A DNA stretch of 64,000 bases, from positions 62,001 through 126,000 of the forward strand of contig CAMLFH010000009.1 of assembly GCA_946479285.1 (NCBI GenBank). The letters are read 5' to 3'. Shown here piece by piece: positions 8,489 to 17,495 of the stretch. Positions within the stretch are counted from its first letter, which is position 1. Each line of letters starts with the position of its first letter. Source of the stretch: an uncultured Flavobacteriales bacterium (GTDB lineage Bacteria > Bacteroidota > Bacteroidia > Flavobacteriales > Crocinitomicaceae). The translations under genes and the position numbers were made by a program. The notes under the pieces were generated by a model that worked only from the letters and a program-made list of their open reading frames with translations, did not search any database and was not told the DNA's origin.

Positions 8489-10105
8489 ATGATAAATAAG
8501 TTACCCACAATACTAACAGGTATTGCTTTATGGGCGTTCGCTTCTGTTACTGAAGCACAAGCACCCACACTTGGCACTGCTGCAAACTTTTCTCTTTTCT
8601 CTACTTCCGGTGCTGTTACAAATACCGGTTCGTCACAAATCACCGGCAATGTTGGTTCAAACAATGGTCCTGTAACCGGATTCGGCAACGTAAACGGTAC
8701 AATGCATAATGCCGACGGTGCTACCGCTCAGTGCGCTGCAGATCTTTTGATAGCATATGGTCAACTTGATAATGCTATTACTACCAATTCACCGGCACCT
8801 TCCCTTGGAAGTGGGCAAACACTTTTTGCAGGAGTTCATTCGATCTCAGGAAATACAACTATAAACGGCATACTAACTCTCGATGCTCAGAGCAACACGA
8901 ATGCTGTATTTATTTTCAGAATACAGGCAGGAACATTATCTACCGGAGCCGCTACCAAAGTACAGCTCATCAATGGCGCAGAGGCCTGTAACATTTTTTG
9001 GAAAGTTGAAGGCGCAGTAAACCTGGCTTCGGGAACTTATATGTGCGGGACAATTATTGCAAACAATGCAGCGATTGACATGACCATTGGAGATACTCTT
9101 GAGGGACGTGCACTTTCAACTGCAGGAGCAATAACGTTAAACGGAACAATGGCCTATACACCGATCGGCTGCGGAAGCCCTTCGCTCAACGGACCTACCG
9201 CACCTCAACTTGGTGCAGCTGCCTGTTACGGTTTATTTTCCTCCAATGGTGCAATTTCTAACACAGGAGCGACGTATGTTACGGGTGATGTCGGTAGCAA
9301 TACAGATACACCAACTGGTTACAATGCTGCATTTATTGACGGTACACTTCACTTGGGCCCAGATGGTTCTACAGCTCAATGTGCTTCAGATCTCCTTTTA
9401 ATCTACAACTATGTCAATTCACTTCCATATGATATTAAACTATTGTATCCCGCACAATTTGGCAACAATCTGGTTTTAACACCTCATACCTACTTAATGG
9501 ATGCTGCCGCTACATTGACAGATACACTATACCTCAATGCACTAGACAATCCGGATGCTGTATTTATTATCCAGATTAATGGCGCACTCACAACCGGTAC
9601 CAATTCGAACATCGTATTAATGAATGGAGCACAGTCCAAAAATGTCTACTGGAAAGTAGAAGGTGCTGCTGACATCAGTACCAATTCTATTTTCAGAGGG
9701 ACACTCATTTGCAACAATGCAGCTATTGGAAATTCCGGGGTTCTGCTTGACGGTAGAGCCTTAATAACTACAGGTGCTTTATCAACTAATGCATCAATCG
9801 CTATTGCAACGATGATCCCAGCGAATTGTGAAACCTTAGGACTCACGTCACTTGAGGATGCAAACATTATCTCTGTTTATCCGAATCCTTTCTCGACTTC
9901 CATAAAAATAGTATTCACAGACGAAAATCCGGGGAATGATTCGGAATTGGTTATCTACGACATGCTTGGAGCAATACAATCGAAAACTGTGATTACAGGT
10001 AATACAACAACGTTGAATACCACGCGATTTCCTTCCGGAGTTTATTACTATAAGTTAATTAATGGTGGTGTAACTATCCAGACGGGAAAACTAACAGCAC
10101 AATAA
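8489..10105 (+). CDS. Tandem DUF3494 (ice-binding-like) protein with T9SS type A tag
   Basis: A 538-residue secreted protein. The signal peptide ends near ASVTEAQA (about residue 24). Two DUF3494 domains follow (about 26-228 and 236-448), each with the series ANFSLFS/CYGLFSS, SNTGA, TGDVGSN, GxxxxG, DGxTAQCAxDLLxxY, AVFIxxI, FWKVEGA/YWKVEGA, GTxxxNNAAI and LEGRAL/LDGRAL. By family, DUF3494 is a beta-helix found in ice-binding proteins and some adhesins. The last ~75 residues (ISVYPNPFSTSIKI to GVYYYKLINGG) are a type A T9SS sorting domain. Surface attachment or release is inferred; actual ice binding is not shown by sequence alone. Confidence 0.9.
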   Translation: MINKLPTILTGIALWAFASVTEAQAPTLGTAANFSLFSTSGAVTNTGSSQITGNVGSNNGPVTGFGNVNGTMHNADGATAQCAADLLIAYGQLDNAITTNSPAPSLGSGQTLFAGVHSISGNTTINGILTLDAQSNTNAVFIFRIQAGTLSTGAATKVQLINGAEACNIFWKVEGAVNLASGTYMCGTIIANNAAIDMTIGDTLEGRALSTAGAITLNGTMAYTPIGCGSPSLNGPTAPQLGAAACYGLFSSNGAISNTGATYVTGDVGSNTDTPTGYNAAFIDGTLHLGPDGSTAQCASDLLLIYNYVNSLPYDIKLLYPAQFGNNLVLTPHTYLMDAAATLTDTLYLNALDNPDAVFIIQINGALTTGTNSNIVLMNGAQSKNVYWKVEGAADISTNSIFRGTLICNNAAIGNSGVLLDGRALITTGALSTNASIAIATMIPANCETLGLTSLEDANIISVYPNPFSTSIKIVFTDENPGNDSELVIYDMLGAIQSKTVITGNTTTLNTTRFPSGVYYYKLINGGVTIQTGKLTAQ

Positions 10106-10153
10106 CATTCAGTTATGTGTTATTGCCTTTTTTTCGCAGAACTTAGTGTGCAG

Positions 10154-10171
10154 AAAAGATTTGGGAAATAA
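10154..10171. repeat. 18-base direct repeat, right copy
   Basis: Identical to 8268-8285. It lies 48 bases after the stop codon of the ice-binding-type gene and just before the terminator. Confidence 0.85.
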
Positions 10172-10172
10172 C

Positions 10173-10207
10173 AAAAAGAGCGTTCCGTATGTACGGGACG
10201 CTCTTTT
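10173..10207. terminator. Bidirectional terminator
   Basis: AAAAAGAGCGTTCCGT pairs with ACGGGACGCTCTTTT around a short loop, with A and T runs on both sides. It lies between the convergent ice-binding-type and lipoprotein genes. Confidence 0.85.
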
Positions 10208-10236
10208 AGTATAGAGAAGATTCTCCGATGATTGTT

Positions 10237-10668
10237 TTAATAAGTCAGCTCAACGCTCTGACATGAATTCGGAGTTGATGCAAAATCTCCTGAAAAATAA
10301 AGAGTTCCTGTTTGAGAACGCACTTCGTATTTAATGCTCTTATTCTCCAATTCAGTATAATTGTTTGGCGTTGTGAAATTATTCCCGCCACAATCTGCAC
10401 CCACGCTCCAGTCAGAAACAGAAATTTCTCCAACAGATTTATCTTCTAAATAAATGTGCAGAGTTGTTACTCCGGAACCAGTCAAATAAGCAGAAGTATT
10501 TTGGTTGAACCAGAAGGATACACGAGACTCAAATTCACAGCTTCTGTCATCCAATTTTGCTTTCTTGCTGAAATTGGTAGCAGATTCATAGGTACATCCG
10601 TTTCTTTTGCAGGAGTAAGTACCAGATAAAACAAAAAGACTTAGTGTAATGATAAACAGTTGTTTCAT
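10237..10668 (-). CDS. Small lipoprotein of unknown function
   Basis: A 143-residue protein with a lipoprotein signal (MKQLFIITLSLFVLSGTYSC) and Cys20 as the likely lipidated residue. CTYESATNFSKKAKLDDRSCE follows, resembling the calcium-loop-like CxxxxAxNFxxxAxxDDGSC segments seen in some Bacteroidota surface proteins. The remainder is beta-rich with a Cys pair (DCGG, NSC). No catalytic motif is visible. Monocistronic; a box-like TAAATTTG lies upstream on the minus strand. Confidence 0.75.
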   Translation of the reverse strand: MKQLFIITLSLFVLSGTYSCKRNGCTYESATNFSKKAKLDDRSCEFESRVSFWFNQNTSAYLTGSGVTTLHIYLEDKSVGEISVSDWSVGADCGGNNFTTPNNYTELENKSIKYEVRSQTGTLYFSGDFASTPNSCQSVELTY

Positions 10669-10717
10669 GATGTAAGTTGTTATTAAGGGATTTATGTCAA
10701 ATTTATGTATTTTATTC

Positions 10718-11743
10718 TTAAAAATTAGTTCTTACCAAATCTTCCAAGCAGTCGATAAAGCGTGGGTGATCGTTAGAACTTGGGACCAGCTGTACTTTTT
10801 CACCACCGTGTTCTTCAAAGATCTCCTGGTATTCTCCACCAATCTCGATAAGGGTTTCCAAACAATCCGCAACGAAAGCCGGACTGAAAGCCAATACGCG
10901 TTTTTTGCCTTCTTTCCCCCATTGTTCGATTACTTTATCGGAAAAAGGATGGATCCATTTCTCATCTAAGCGCGATTGGAAGCTGACGATATACTGATCT
11001 TCCGTCAGGCCCAATTTAGCCGCGATCAAACGAGTTGTTTCATAGCTTGTGGCCTTATAACAGAATTTATTCTCTTCCGTGATTTCTTTTTCGCAGTCGT
11101 GGTCTTTACACTCTCCGGAATCATATACTTTATCTACCTGTCTTTCCGGAAGTCCGTGATAAGAAAACATAATCTTGTCGTAGGAAGCTATATCAAATTC
11201 TTTAGCCCGGTCAACAATCGAATCAATGTATCCTTCGTGATTATAGAATTGGGAAATGATCTTAATATCAGGAATCACCCACCATTTTTTAATGATTTCC
11301 ATGGCTTTGTCCACAGCAGAGCCCGTTGAAGCACTTGCATATTGTGGAAACAAAGGAAGAATGATGATTTGATCGTAGTTCGCTTTGTGCATCCGTTCCA
11401 AAACAGAATCCATAGAAGGATTTTGATAGCGCATGGCCATTTCCACGGTTACATTGTCAGAATCAAAGCGTTTCTGAAGTAGTCGCTTCACCTCTTCGGT
11501 GTGAGTCAGCAGGGGTGATTTTCCGTTTCCAAGATCCCACAATTCTTTGTAGATTTTCGCGGACTTAGGAGTCCGGAACGGAACAATTATCCCCCGAACC
11601 AGCAATAAACGGGAAAAGAAAGGAATGTCGATTACTCTGGGATCCATCAGGAATTGTTTCAAATAGCGGCGAACATCACTGTTGCTCGGGCTGTCGGGTG
11701 TTCCTAGTTGAATCAATAATACTCCAATCTTTTTACTCATCAT
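10718..11743 (-). CDS. hemH: Ferrochelatase
   Basis: Inserts Fe2+ into protoporphyrin IX, the last step of protoheme synthesis. The 341-residue product starts GVLLIQLGTPDSP, has the substrate-loop region RYQNPS and LPLFPQYASASTGSA, the metal-site SYHGLPE with His196, and FSPAFVADCLETLIEI with the conserved Glu near residue 304. Length matches bacterial HemH. Two ATG codons are adjacent; the first is used. TATTTTTG at 11762-11769 (minus strand) is a likely -7 box with a leader of about 15 bases. No other heme genes are adjacent. Confidence 0.96.
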   Translation of the reverse strand: MMSKKIGVLLIQLGTPDSPSNSDVRRYLKQFLMDPRVIDIPFFSRLLLVRGIIVPFRTPKSAKIYKELWDLGNGKSPLLTHTEEVKRLLQKRFDSDNVTVEMAMRYQNPSMDSVLERMHKANYDQIIILPLFPQYASASTGSAVDKAMEIIKKWWVIPDIKIISQFYNHEGYIDSIVDRAKEFDIASYDKIMFSYHGLPERQVDKVYDSGECKDHDCEKEITEENKFCYKATSYETTRLIAAKLGLTEDQYIVSFQSRLDEKWIHPFSDKVIEQWGKEGKKRVLAFSPAFVADCLETLIEIGGEYQEIFEEHGGEKVQLVPSSNDHPRFIDCLEDLVRTNF

Positions 11744-11891
11744 GTTCGTTTAAAGGCAGTGCAAAAATAACACAAAGCAAACCACATAGACACATAGTAC
11801 ACATAGTTTTTACAAAAGTGCATATAAAATTCCCCTCTGTTTTCTTTGTAGCTATATCGTTGCAATTAATCTCGCAGTGTAAGTAAAAACA

Positions 11892-11923
11892 AAAAGCCCT
11901 TCCAGATATCCGAAAGGGCTTTT
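11892..11923 (-). terminator. Intrinsic terminator behind lpdA
   Basis: AAAAGCCCTT and AAAGGGCTTTT arms around an ~11-base loop, with a T-rich tail on the minus strand. It lies 23 bases after the lpdA stop. Confidence 0.8.
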
Positions 11924-11945
11924 AATATTTTGTTTAAGAACAATC

Positions 11946-13349
11946 TTAAATATGCAAAGCTCTGTTGTCTGTTGCAGCCAGAGCAGCTTCTTTGATTGCT
12001 TCAGAGAATGTTGGATGTGCATGACAAATACGGGAGATGTCTTCTGCAGATGCACGGAATTCCATTGCCGTTACAGCTTCCATAATCATATCTGCCGCAC
12101 GTGCAGCAATCATGTGAACTCCCAATACCTCATCTGTTTTAGCATCTGCCAATACTTTTACAAATCCCATGATATCCATGGAAGCTCTTGCTCTTCCCAA
12201 TGCTTTCATTGGGAATGAACCTGCTTTGTATTCTACTCCGGCAGCTTTCAATTCCTCTTCTGTTTTACCAACAGCAGCAATCTCCGGCCAGGTATAAACT
12301 ACTCCCGGAATCAGGTTGTAATTGATGTGTGGTTTTTGCCCTGCCAATTGCTCGGCAACAACCACTCCCTCTTCTTCCGCTTTGTGCGCCAGCATTGCTC
12401 CGCGAACAACATCACCGATTGCGTAGATATTTGGAACGGAAGTCTGTAAATGATCGTTTACATCAATCTGCCCGCGATTATTTGCCGTTAATCCGATATT
12501 TTCAAGGCCTAAACCTTCTGTATATGCTTTACGGCCAACTGCTACCAAACAGTAATCAGCTTCCAAAACAATTTCTTCGTCTTTTTTGTTCAATGCAGTC
12601 AATTTTACTCCGTTTCCGGTGTTCTCAACTTTCTGAACTTTGTGCTCCAAATGGAATTTGAATCCTTCTTTTTTCAGGATCTTCGTCAATTCTTTTCCTA
12701 AGGAAAGGTCCATCGTAGGAAGGATATTCGGTGCGAATTCAACGACTTCTACTTCTGTTCCCAAACGGGCGTAAACAGATCCTAATTCCAACCCGATTAC
12801 TCCACCTCCGATCACGATCATCTTCTTAGGTATTTCCGTCATTTTCAAGGCTTCCGTAGAAGTAATGATGCGTTTTTTATCCGGTTCCATTCCCGGGAAG
12901 AAATTGGGTTTTGACCCTGTTGCGATGATCGTATTTTTCGCAGTAATATTCGTGCTGTTCCCTTCCCCGTCTTTGATTGCAATCGTAGTTTTATCCACAA
13001 ACGAACCAACTCCCTGGTAAACCGTCACTTTGTTTTTATCCATCAGGAATTTGACTCCGTTACATGTTTGTGCAACAACCTCTTCCTTACGGGCGATCAT
13101 TTGCGTGATATCAGCCTCTACATTGTCCACCTTGATTCCATGAGTAGCAAAGTTGTGCTTCGCATTGAAAAAGTGCTCCGAAGAATCCAATAAAGCTTTC
13201 GAAGGAATACATCCGACGTTTAAGCAGGTTCCTCCCAAAGTTGGGTATTTTTCGATCAAAGCAGTATTCAATCCTAATTGTGCACAGCGAAGAGCAGCTA
13301 CGTATCCACCAGGACCAGAACCGATTATCGCAACATCAAACGTACTCAT
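11946..13349 (-). CDS. lpdA: Dihydrolipoyl dehydrogenase (E3)
   Basis: FAD flavoprotein that reoxidises dihydrolipoyl groups of 2-oxoacid dehydrogenase complexes and the glycine cleavage system, passing electrons to NAD+. The 467-residue sequence has the FAD motif GSGPGG near residue 10, the redox disulfide GGTCLNVGCIPSK (Cys42, Cys47), an NAD motif VIGGGVIGLELGS, and the C-terminal His-Glu dyad in HAHPTFSEA. Length is standard. It is next to lipA, which makes the lipoyl cofactor. They are separated by about 180 bases of repeat-like DNA, so they need not share a transcript. Confidence 0.97.
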   Translation of the reverse strand: MSTFDVAIIGSGPGGYVAALRCAQLGLNTALIEKYPTLGGTCLNVGCIPSKALLDSSEHFFNAKHNFATHGIKVDNVEADITQMIARKEEVVAQTCNGVKFLMDKNKVTVYQGVGSFVDKTTIAIKDGEGNSTNITAKNTIIATGSKPNFFPGMEPDKKRIITSTEALKMTEIPKKMIVIGGGVIGLELGSVYARLGTEVEVVEFAPNILPTMDLSLGKELTKILKKEGFKFHLEHKVQKVENTGNGVKLTALNKKDEEIVLEADYCLVAVGRKAYTEGLGLENIGLTANNRGQIDVNDHLQTSVPNIYAIGDVVRGAMLAHKAEEEGVVVAEQLAGQKPHINYNLIPGVVYTWPEIAAVGKTEEELKAAGVEYKAGSFPMKALGRARASMDIMGFVKVLADAKTDEVLGVHMIAARAADMIMEAVTAMEFRASAEDISRICHAHPTFSEAIKEAALAATDNRALHI

Positions 13350-13530
13350 AGTTTCAATTTCTAAAATGTGTGATAAAGGTAGGAATTAATTGAAAATGGA
13401 GAATGGAGAATTGAAAAGAATGTGCTAAAAAGAGATCGTTGTAAGAATGTGAGAATGCGGTACAAAATGAGAAACAGAAACAGAATGAGTTTTAATTCCT
13501 CATTCTCTGCTCTCATTCTCATTCTGATTT
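13350..13530. other. Repeat-rich spacer between lpdA and lipA
   Basis: A purine-rich stretch of GAATGAGA-type words is followed by its pyrimidine-rich complement (CTCATTCTCTG and CTCATTCTCATTCTG), so CAGAATGAG/CTCATTCTCTG can pair. The same AACAGAATGAGAATGA word occurs at 3845. It could act as a lipA 3' structure; no gene is seen. Confidence 0.5.
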
Positions 13531-14412
13531 TTACAGATCAAAAATATGCTTTTCAGCATGGTAGGAAGAACGGACCAGCGGGCCGCTTTCCACGAAACGG
13601 AAGCCCATTTTTAGTCCCAATTCGCGGTATTTATCGAAACGTTCCGGAGTTACGAATTCAACAATGGGCAAATGTTTTGGTGTTGGCTGCAGGTATTGGC
13701 CTAAAGTAAGAATGTCTACTCCAACAGCTCGCAAATCTTCCATGGTTTCAATGACCTCTTCGTCTGTTTCACCCAAACCAAGCATCACACCTGATTTTGT
13801 ACGCATTCCTCCTTTTTTCAGGCGGAAAAGAACTTCCAGGCTGCGGTCGTATTTTGCCTGGATGCGTACACCCTTGGTCAAACGACGCACCGTTTCCAGG
13901 TTATGCGAAACGATTTCAGGAGCTACATCGATTATCTGCTGCAGGTTTTCCCACTTGCCGGCAAAATCAGGGATCAATGTTTCCATCGTTGTTCCGGGGC
14001 TTTGATGACGAACGGCTCTCACCGTCTGAACCCAGATTCCTGCTCCGCCATCTTTCAGGTCATCACGGTCTACCGAAGTAATTACCGCATGTTTGATCTG
14101 CATGGTTTTAATGGAATGAGCAACCTTTCCCGGTTCGAATTCATCTGCTGCTTCCGGTTTCCCGGTTTGTACTGCGCAGAAACCACAAGAACGTGTACAG
14201 ATATTTCCAAGGATCATGAACGTAGCTGTTCCTTCTCCCCAACACTCGCCCATATTGGGACAAGAACCACTTTCACAAATGGTGTGCAATTTATGCTCAT
14301 CTACCAAAGCGCGTACTTTCTTGTAGTTCTCACCGATCGGCAATTTTACACGTAACCAATTTGGTTTCTTAATACGAACTTTATTATCTGCTGTTGTTAT
14401 TTCTTCTGACAT
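13531..14412 (-). CDS. lipA: Lipoyl synthase
   Basis: Radical SAM enzyme that inserts two sulfurs into protein-bound octanoyl groups to form lipoyl cofactors. The 293-residue sequence has the auxiliary cluster cysteines [12 protein letters not shown] (Cys46, 51, 57), the radical SAM triad CTRSCGFC (Cys72, 76, 79) and the C-terminal RSSYHA serine that completes the auxiliary cluster. Length is normal. The promoter is probably TACTTTTG on the minus strand at 14473-14480, giving a leader of about 60 bases. It is functionally paired with the neighbouring lpdA. Confidence 0.97.
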   Translation of the reverse strand: MSEEITTADNKVRIKKPNWLRVKLPIGENYKKVRALVDEHKLHTICESGSCPNMGECWGEGTATFMILGNICTRSCGFCAVQTGKPEAADEFEPGKVAHSIKTMQIKHAVITSVDRDDLKDGGAGIWVQTVRAVRHQSPGTTMETLIPDFAGKWENLQQIIDVAPEIVSHNLETVRRLTKGVRIQAKYDRSLEVLFRLKKGGMRTKSGVMLGLGETDEEVIETMEDLRAVGVDILTLGQYLQPTPKHLPIVEFVTPERFDKYRELGLKMGFRFVESGPLVRSSYHAEKHIFDL

Positions 14413-14500
14413 AGTCGTGCCTTTCCGCTATTCAAAAATTCAGTACCTTTGGTGCTGTTAAATTTGATTCTACAAAAGTACAAAGAAGCAATCAAAAAAA

Positions 14501-14560
14501 GTTCAAAAGGCTCAAAAGGTTCAAAAGTTTAAACCCTTTTAACTTTTCAACTAGTGAACT
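14501..14560. repeat. GTTCAAAAG-family repeat
   Basis: GTTCAAAAGG, CTCAAAAGG, TTCAAAAG and TTTAAAC, followed by AACTTTTCAACTAGTGAACT. The last part closely matches the end of the repeat at 29221-29299. It lies between the divergent lipA and OsmC genes, just upstream of the latter. Confidence 0.7.
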
Positions 14561-14578
14561 CTTAAACAAATTTAAGTT

Positions 14579-14983
14579 ATGCCAACATCAACAGTAAAAT
14601 ATTTGGGAGGATTGCGAACGGAATGTACGCACCTTCAATCCGGGACGGTGATCCATACAGATGCGCCGACAGATAATCACGGGAAGGGAGAAAAATTCTC
14701 TCCGACGGATTTGGTAGCAACTGCTTATGCTTCCTGCATGATCAGCATTATTGGAATTTACTGTAACGAGCACGGCCATAATTACGAACACGGATCTGCA
14801 ACAGTAACCAAGATCATGGCTTCTTCTCCGAGAAAAATCGGAAAACTGGTTATTGATATAGATCTTAGAAATAACGGCTGGGACGAAGCGACAATCGAAA
14901 AAGTAAAGCGTGCTGCTTTGGCTTGCCCGGTTGCAAAATCAGTTAGTGAAGAAATAGAACTTGAAATTACATTCAATGTATAA
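14579..14983 (+). CDS. OsmC family peroxidase-like protein
   Basis: A 134-residue OsmC-fold protein. Cys residues occur in YASCMISIIGIYC and in LACPVAKSV, the two positions of the redox-active cysteines in OsmC/Ohr proteins that reduce organic hydroperoxides. GKGEKFSPTDLVATAYASCM is the typical first helix region. Cytoplasmic. Its last eight bases overlap the start of rlmB (ATG at 14976), indicating translational coupling. The specific substrate is unknown. Confidence 0.9.
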   Translation: MPTSTVKYLGGLRTECTHLQSGTVIHTDAPTDNHGKGEKFSPTDLVATAYASCMISIIGIYCNEHGHNYEHGSATVTKIMASSPRKIGKLVIDIDLRNNGWDEATIEKVKRAALACPVAKSVSEEIELEITFNV

Positions 14984-15800
14984 TAAGAAGAACGACCGAG
15001 AGGAAAGAGGCGGAGGATTTGGCCGCGACAAAAAGGATTATGAACGCAAACCAAAAGAAGATCCGTCGGATATTATCTATGGAATCCGTGTGGTTATTGA
15101 GGCGATCAAAAACGAAGTGGAGATCAATAAAATCCTGATCCAAAAAGGAATTGACAAGGACTTATTCGAAGAATTAAGAACGGTTTTAACCGGAAAAGAG
15201 TATCAATTGCAGTTCGTTCCGGTAGAGAAATTAAATAAACTAACGGCAAACAATCACCAGGGAGTTATTGCCTTTACTTCGCCGGTTGAATATAAAAACA
15301 TCGAAGAATTGTGTGACCAATGGCTTTCGGAAGGGAAAGAACCATGCATTTTGGTATTGGACCGTATTACAGATGTCAGAAACTTTGGTGGAATTGCACG
15401 TACGGCGGCTTGTATGGGTGTTGATGCAATCCTTGTTCCTTCCAAAGGAAGTGCTTTGGTCTCCGCAGATGCGATCAAAACTTCTGCCGGTGCTTTGCAC
15501 AGTATCCCGGTCTGTAAAACAGATTTGTTGAAAAACAGTTTGTTCTATTTGCAGCAAAGCGGATTTCAAATCGTATCCTGTACTGAAAAAACAAAAGTTT
15601 CCGCAGAAAGTTATTCATTCTTTGGTCCAACGGCTATTATAGTCGGATCAGAAGAAGACGGTATTTCTCACGATTTATTAAAAATGTCGGATGTCCGCCT
15701 GAGTATTCCAATGGCCGGAGATATTTCGTCTCTGAATGTTGGTGTGGCGACAGGAATGATCTTGTATGAACGTTTGAAACAAGTGAAGGCGGCTAAATAG
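14976..15800 (+). CDS. rlmB: 23S rRNA (guanosine-2'-O)-methyltransferase, RlmB/TrmH (SPOUT) family
   Basis: A 274-residue SpoU-type RNA 2'-O-methyltransferase. After a charged N-terminal tail the substrate-binding domain (YGIRVVIEAI to NHQGVIAF) precedes the SPOUT knot motifs DRITDVRNFGGIARTAACMGVDAI, IVGSEEDGIS and LNVGVATGMILYE. RlmB modifies 23S rRNA G2251 in E. coli; this target is inferred from the family. The ATG at 14976 overlaps the osmC stop, and the lysine/arginine-rich tail is common in Bacteroidota versions. A strong terminator follows. Confidence 0.9.
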   Translation: MYNKKNDREERGGGFGRDKKDYERKPKEDPSDIIYGIRVVIEAIKNEVEINKILIQKGIDKDLFEELRTVLTGKEYQLQFVPVEKLNKLTANNHQGVIAFTSPVEYKNIEELCDQWLSEGKEPCILVLDRITDVRNFGGIARTAACMGVDAILVPSKGSALVSADAIKTSAGALHSIPVCKTDLLKNSLFYLQQSGFQIVSCTEKTKVSAESYSFFGPTAIIVGSEEDGISHDLLKMSDVRLSIPMAGDISSLNVGVATGMILYERLKQVKAAK

Positions 15801-15822
15801 ATTTAAAAATATTAGGACTAGT

Positions 15823-15859
15823 AAAAAAGCCTTCTCTACCTCGGTGAGAAGGCTTTTTT
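15823..15859 (+). terminator. Intrinsic terminator behind rlmB
   Basis: AAAAAAGCCTTCTC (from 15823) pairs with GAGAAGGCTTTTTT around a nine-base loop. Confidence 0.88.
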
Positions 15860-15917
15860 CATAAATTCTCATCAGGTCGCAAATAAACAATTAATTTCGC
15901 CTCCAAATAAATAACTT

Positions 15918-16493
15918 ATGAAAACCATCGAAGATCTAAAGGTTGAAAAAACCTTTTACAAAAGAGAGAAGGACGCTTTCGGAAATGTAACCAGAACTCC
16001 TTACCAAAAAATGGTTCCAAGAACACCGGTGGTTGTGAGCCAGGGAGTTCGATTCGGATATTTTATGATTGATGTTGTATTTTATTACATCATAACCTTT
16101 ATAATTGGAATTATTCTCGGAATTATTATAGTGGCAACAGGTGGTATTGAATCATTGAGACCTGATTCAACAATGATGAAAGTTCTCGATTTGATGGGAT
16201 ACCCGATTTTCTTCCTTTATTATGCAATCAGTGAAGGATTGGGTGGTGCTACTTTGGGTAAACTCATTTGTGGTTACACGGTTATTGACGAACACGCAAA
16301 TAAGGTGAGCTTTCCTAAAGTTTTGTTAAGAACTGTGTGCAGATATATTCCTTTTGAAGCATTTTCATGTTTTGGAGAAAGGGGCTGGCATGACAAACTT
16401 TCAAAAACATATGTGGTAAAAAGATCTGAAAAAGCAGAACTTCAAAAGTTACTGGGCTCTTTTTCCGAGAAGCAGGAAGATTTGCTGGATTGA
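15918..16493 (+). CDS. RDD family membrane protein
   Basis: A 191-residue inner-membrane protein. The RDD hallmarks are an Arg in the first helix region (VRFGYFMIDVVFYYIITF, residues ~42-60) and an Asp at the helix start. A second hydrophobic segment (IIGIILGIIIVA) and GGATLGKLICGYTVIDE, typical of the domain core, follow. The C-terminus is charged and cytoplasmic. Function in this family is poorly defined; some members are linked to ion transport. Terminators on both sides make it monocistronic. Confidence 0.82.
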   Translation: MKTIEDLKVEKTFYKREKDAFGNVTRTPYQKMVPRTPVVVSQGVRFGYFMIDVVFYYIITFIIGIILGIIIVATGGIESLRPDSTMMKVLDLMGYPIFFLYYAISEGLGGATLGKLICGYTVIDEHANKVSFPKVLLRTVCRYIPFEAFSCFGERGWHDKLSKTYVVKRSEKAELQKLLGSFSEKQEDLLD

Positions 16494-16517
16494 TTCGATA
16501 TTAATATTAAGACTAAA

Positions 16518-16549
16518 AAAAACCTTTCCGCATCAGCAGAAAGGTTTTT
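16518..16549. terminator. Bidirectional terminator
   Basis: AAAAACCTTTC and GAAAGGTTTTT arms around a ten-base loop, between the convergent RDD and SDR genes. Confidence 0.82.
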
Positions 16550-16573
16550 CAGTTATGGTAAATCAATACTCAC

Positions 16574-17335
16574 TTACAAATTCGTCCCTCCTGAAACTTC
16601 GATGCGTTGTCCGTTGATCCAGCGAGATTCGTCTGTACAAAGGAAAGCTACTACATCACCAATATCATCCGGTAAACCTGCTCTTCCAAGTGCTGTAGCA
16701 TCTGCGATCATTTTATTGTAATCCGCATTATCTCGGACGCCGCCGCCGCCAAAATCTGTTTCAATAGCTCCCGGAGCTACACAATTCACCCGAATCTGGC
16801 GCGGACCGAGTTCTTTTGCCAGGTAGCGCGACAATTGCTCTACCGCTGCTTTCAGTGAGCCGTAAATGGAATATCCCGGAGCTGTGAAGCGCGCCAATCC
16901 GCTGGAAATATTCACGATTCCACCACCATCGTTTACAAATGGAACGATTAGTTGTGTCAGGAAAAATGGTGCTTTGAAATGAATATCTGTCAATGAGTCA
17001 AATACCGATAATTCTGTTGCGCCAAGCGGAGTTGATAATCCAATTCCTGCATTGTTTACCAGGAAGTCGATTTTCTCTGTGTTGAATTTGCTTTTCAATG
17101 AACTTCGCAGCTCTGCAACAAAAGACTCAAATGTATCTGCTTTGCTTACATCCAGGTGAAGAGCAAGTGCTTCAGCTCCTTTCGCCTGAACTTCTGCTAC
17201 CACTTTATCCGCTTCCGTTTTGTTGGTGTGATAAGTGATAACCACGTTGATTCCCTTTTCTGCCAATTTGTTTGCCATGCTTCTCCCAAGTCCGCGGCTT
17301 CCTCCTGTTACCAGTGCTAATTTGTTTGTTTTCAT
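16574..17335 (-). CDS. Short-chain dehydrogenase/reductase
   Basis: A 253-residue classical SDR. The cofactor loop is TGGSRGLG (residues 9-16), NNAG is present in DFLVNNAGIG, and the catalytic Ser/Tyr/Lys are in NISSGLA and YGSLK. Length is typical. The oxidised or reduced substrate cannot be told. TACCTTTG at 17355-17362 (minus strand) is a good -7 box, with a leader of about 15 bases. An AraC-type regulator gene lies directly upstream on the same strand, a common arrangement for SDRs induced by the regulator's ligand; that link is inferred. Confidence 0.9.
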   Translation of the reverse strand: MKTNKLALVTGGSRGLGRSMANKLAEKGINVVITYHTNKTEADKVVAEVQAKGAEALALHLDVSKADTFESFVAELRSSLKSKFNTEKIDFLVNNAGIGLSTPLGATELSVFDSLTDIHFKAPFFLTQLIVPFVNDGGGIVNISSGLARFTAPGYSIYGSLKAAVEQLSRYLAKELGPRQIRVNCVAPGAIETDFGGGGVRDNADYNKMIADATALGRAGLPDDIGDVVAFLCTDESRWINGQRIEVSGGTNL

Positions 17336-17455
17336 GTGTTTTAATTTGATGAAGCAAAGGTAGAACGGCTACAAGCGGTTTTGTTTGCATGAAGCAATCC
17401 ATGAGTTGCAAAAATCAAATCAGTAGTTATCAATGAGAGAATTATCAATTATTAA

Positions 17456-17490
17456 GGTGGCTGAGTCCCGAAGTTTCGGGAAAGTCACCT
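17456..17490 (-). repeat. REP-like palindrome behind the AraC gene
   Basis: Inner arms TCCCGAA/TTCGGGA (17466-17481) and outer AGGTG/CACCT. It shares AAGGTGGCTGAG with the REP-like element at 53527-53597 and ends five bases from the AraC stop codon. It may act as a terminator. Confidence 0.7.
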
Positions 17491-17495
17491 CATAA

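Noticed and set aside
11783..11806. Three CACATAG words as a regulatory repeat or CRISPR-like array
   Set aside because: Units are only 7 bases with 1-2 base spacers; this looks like degenerate intergenic repeat DNA.
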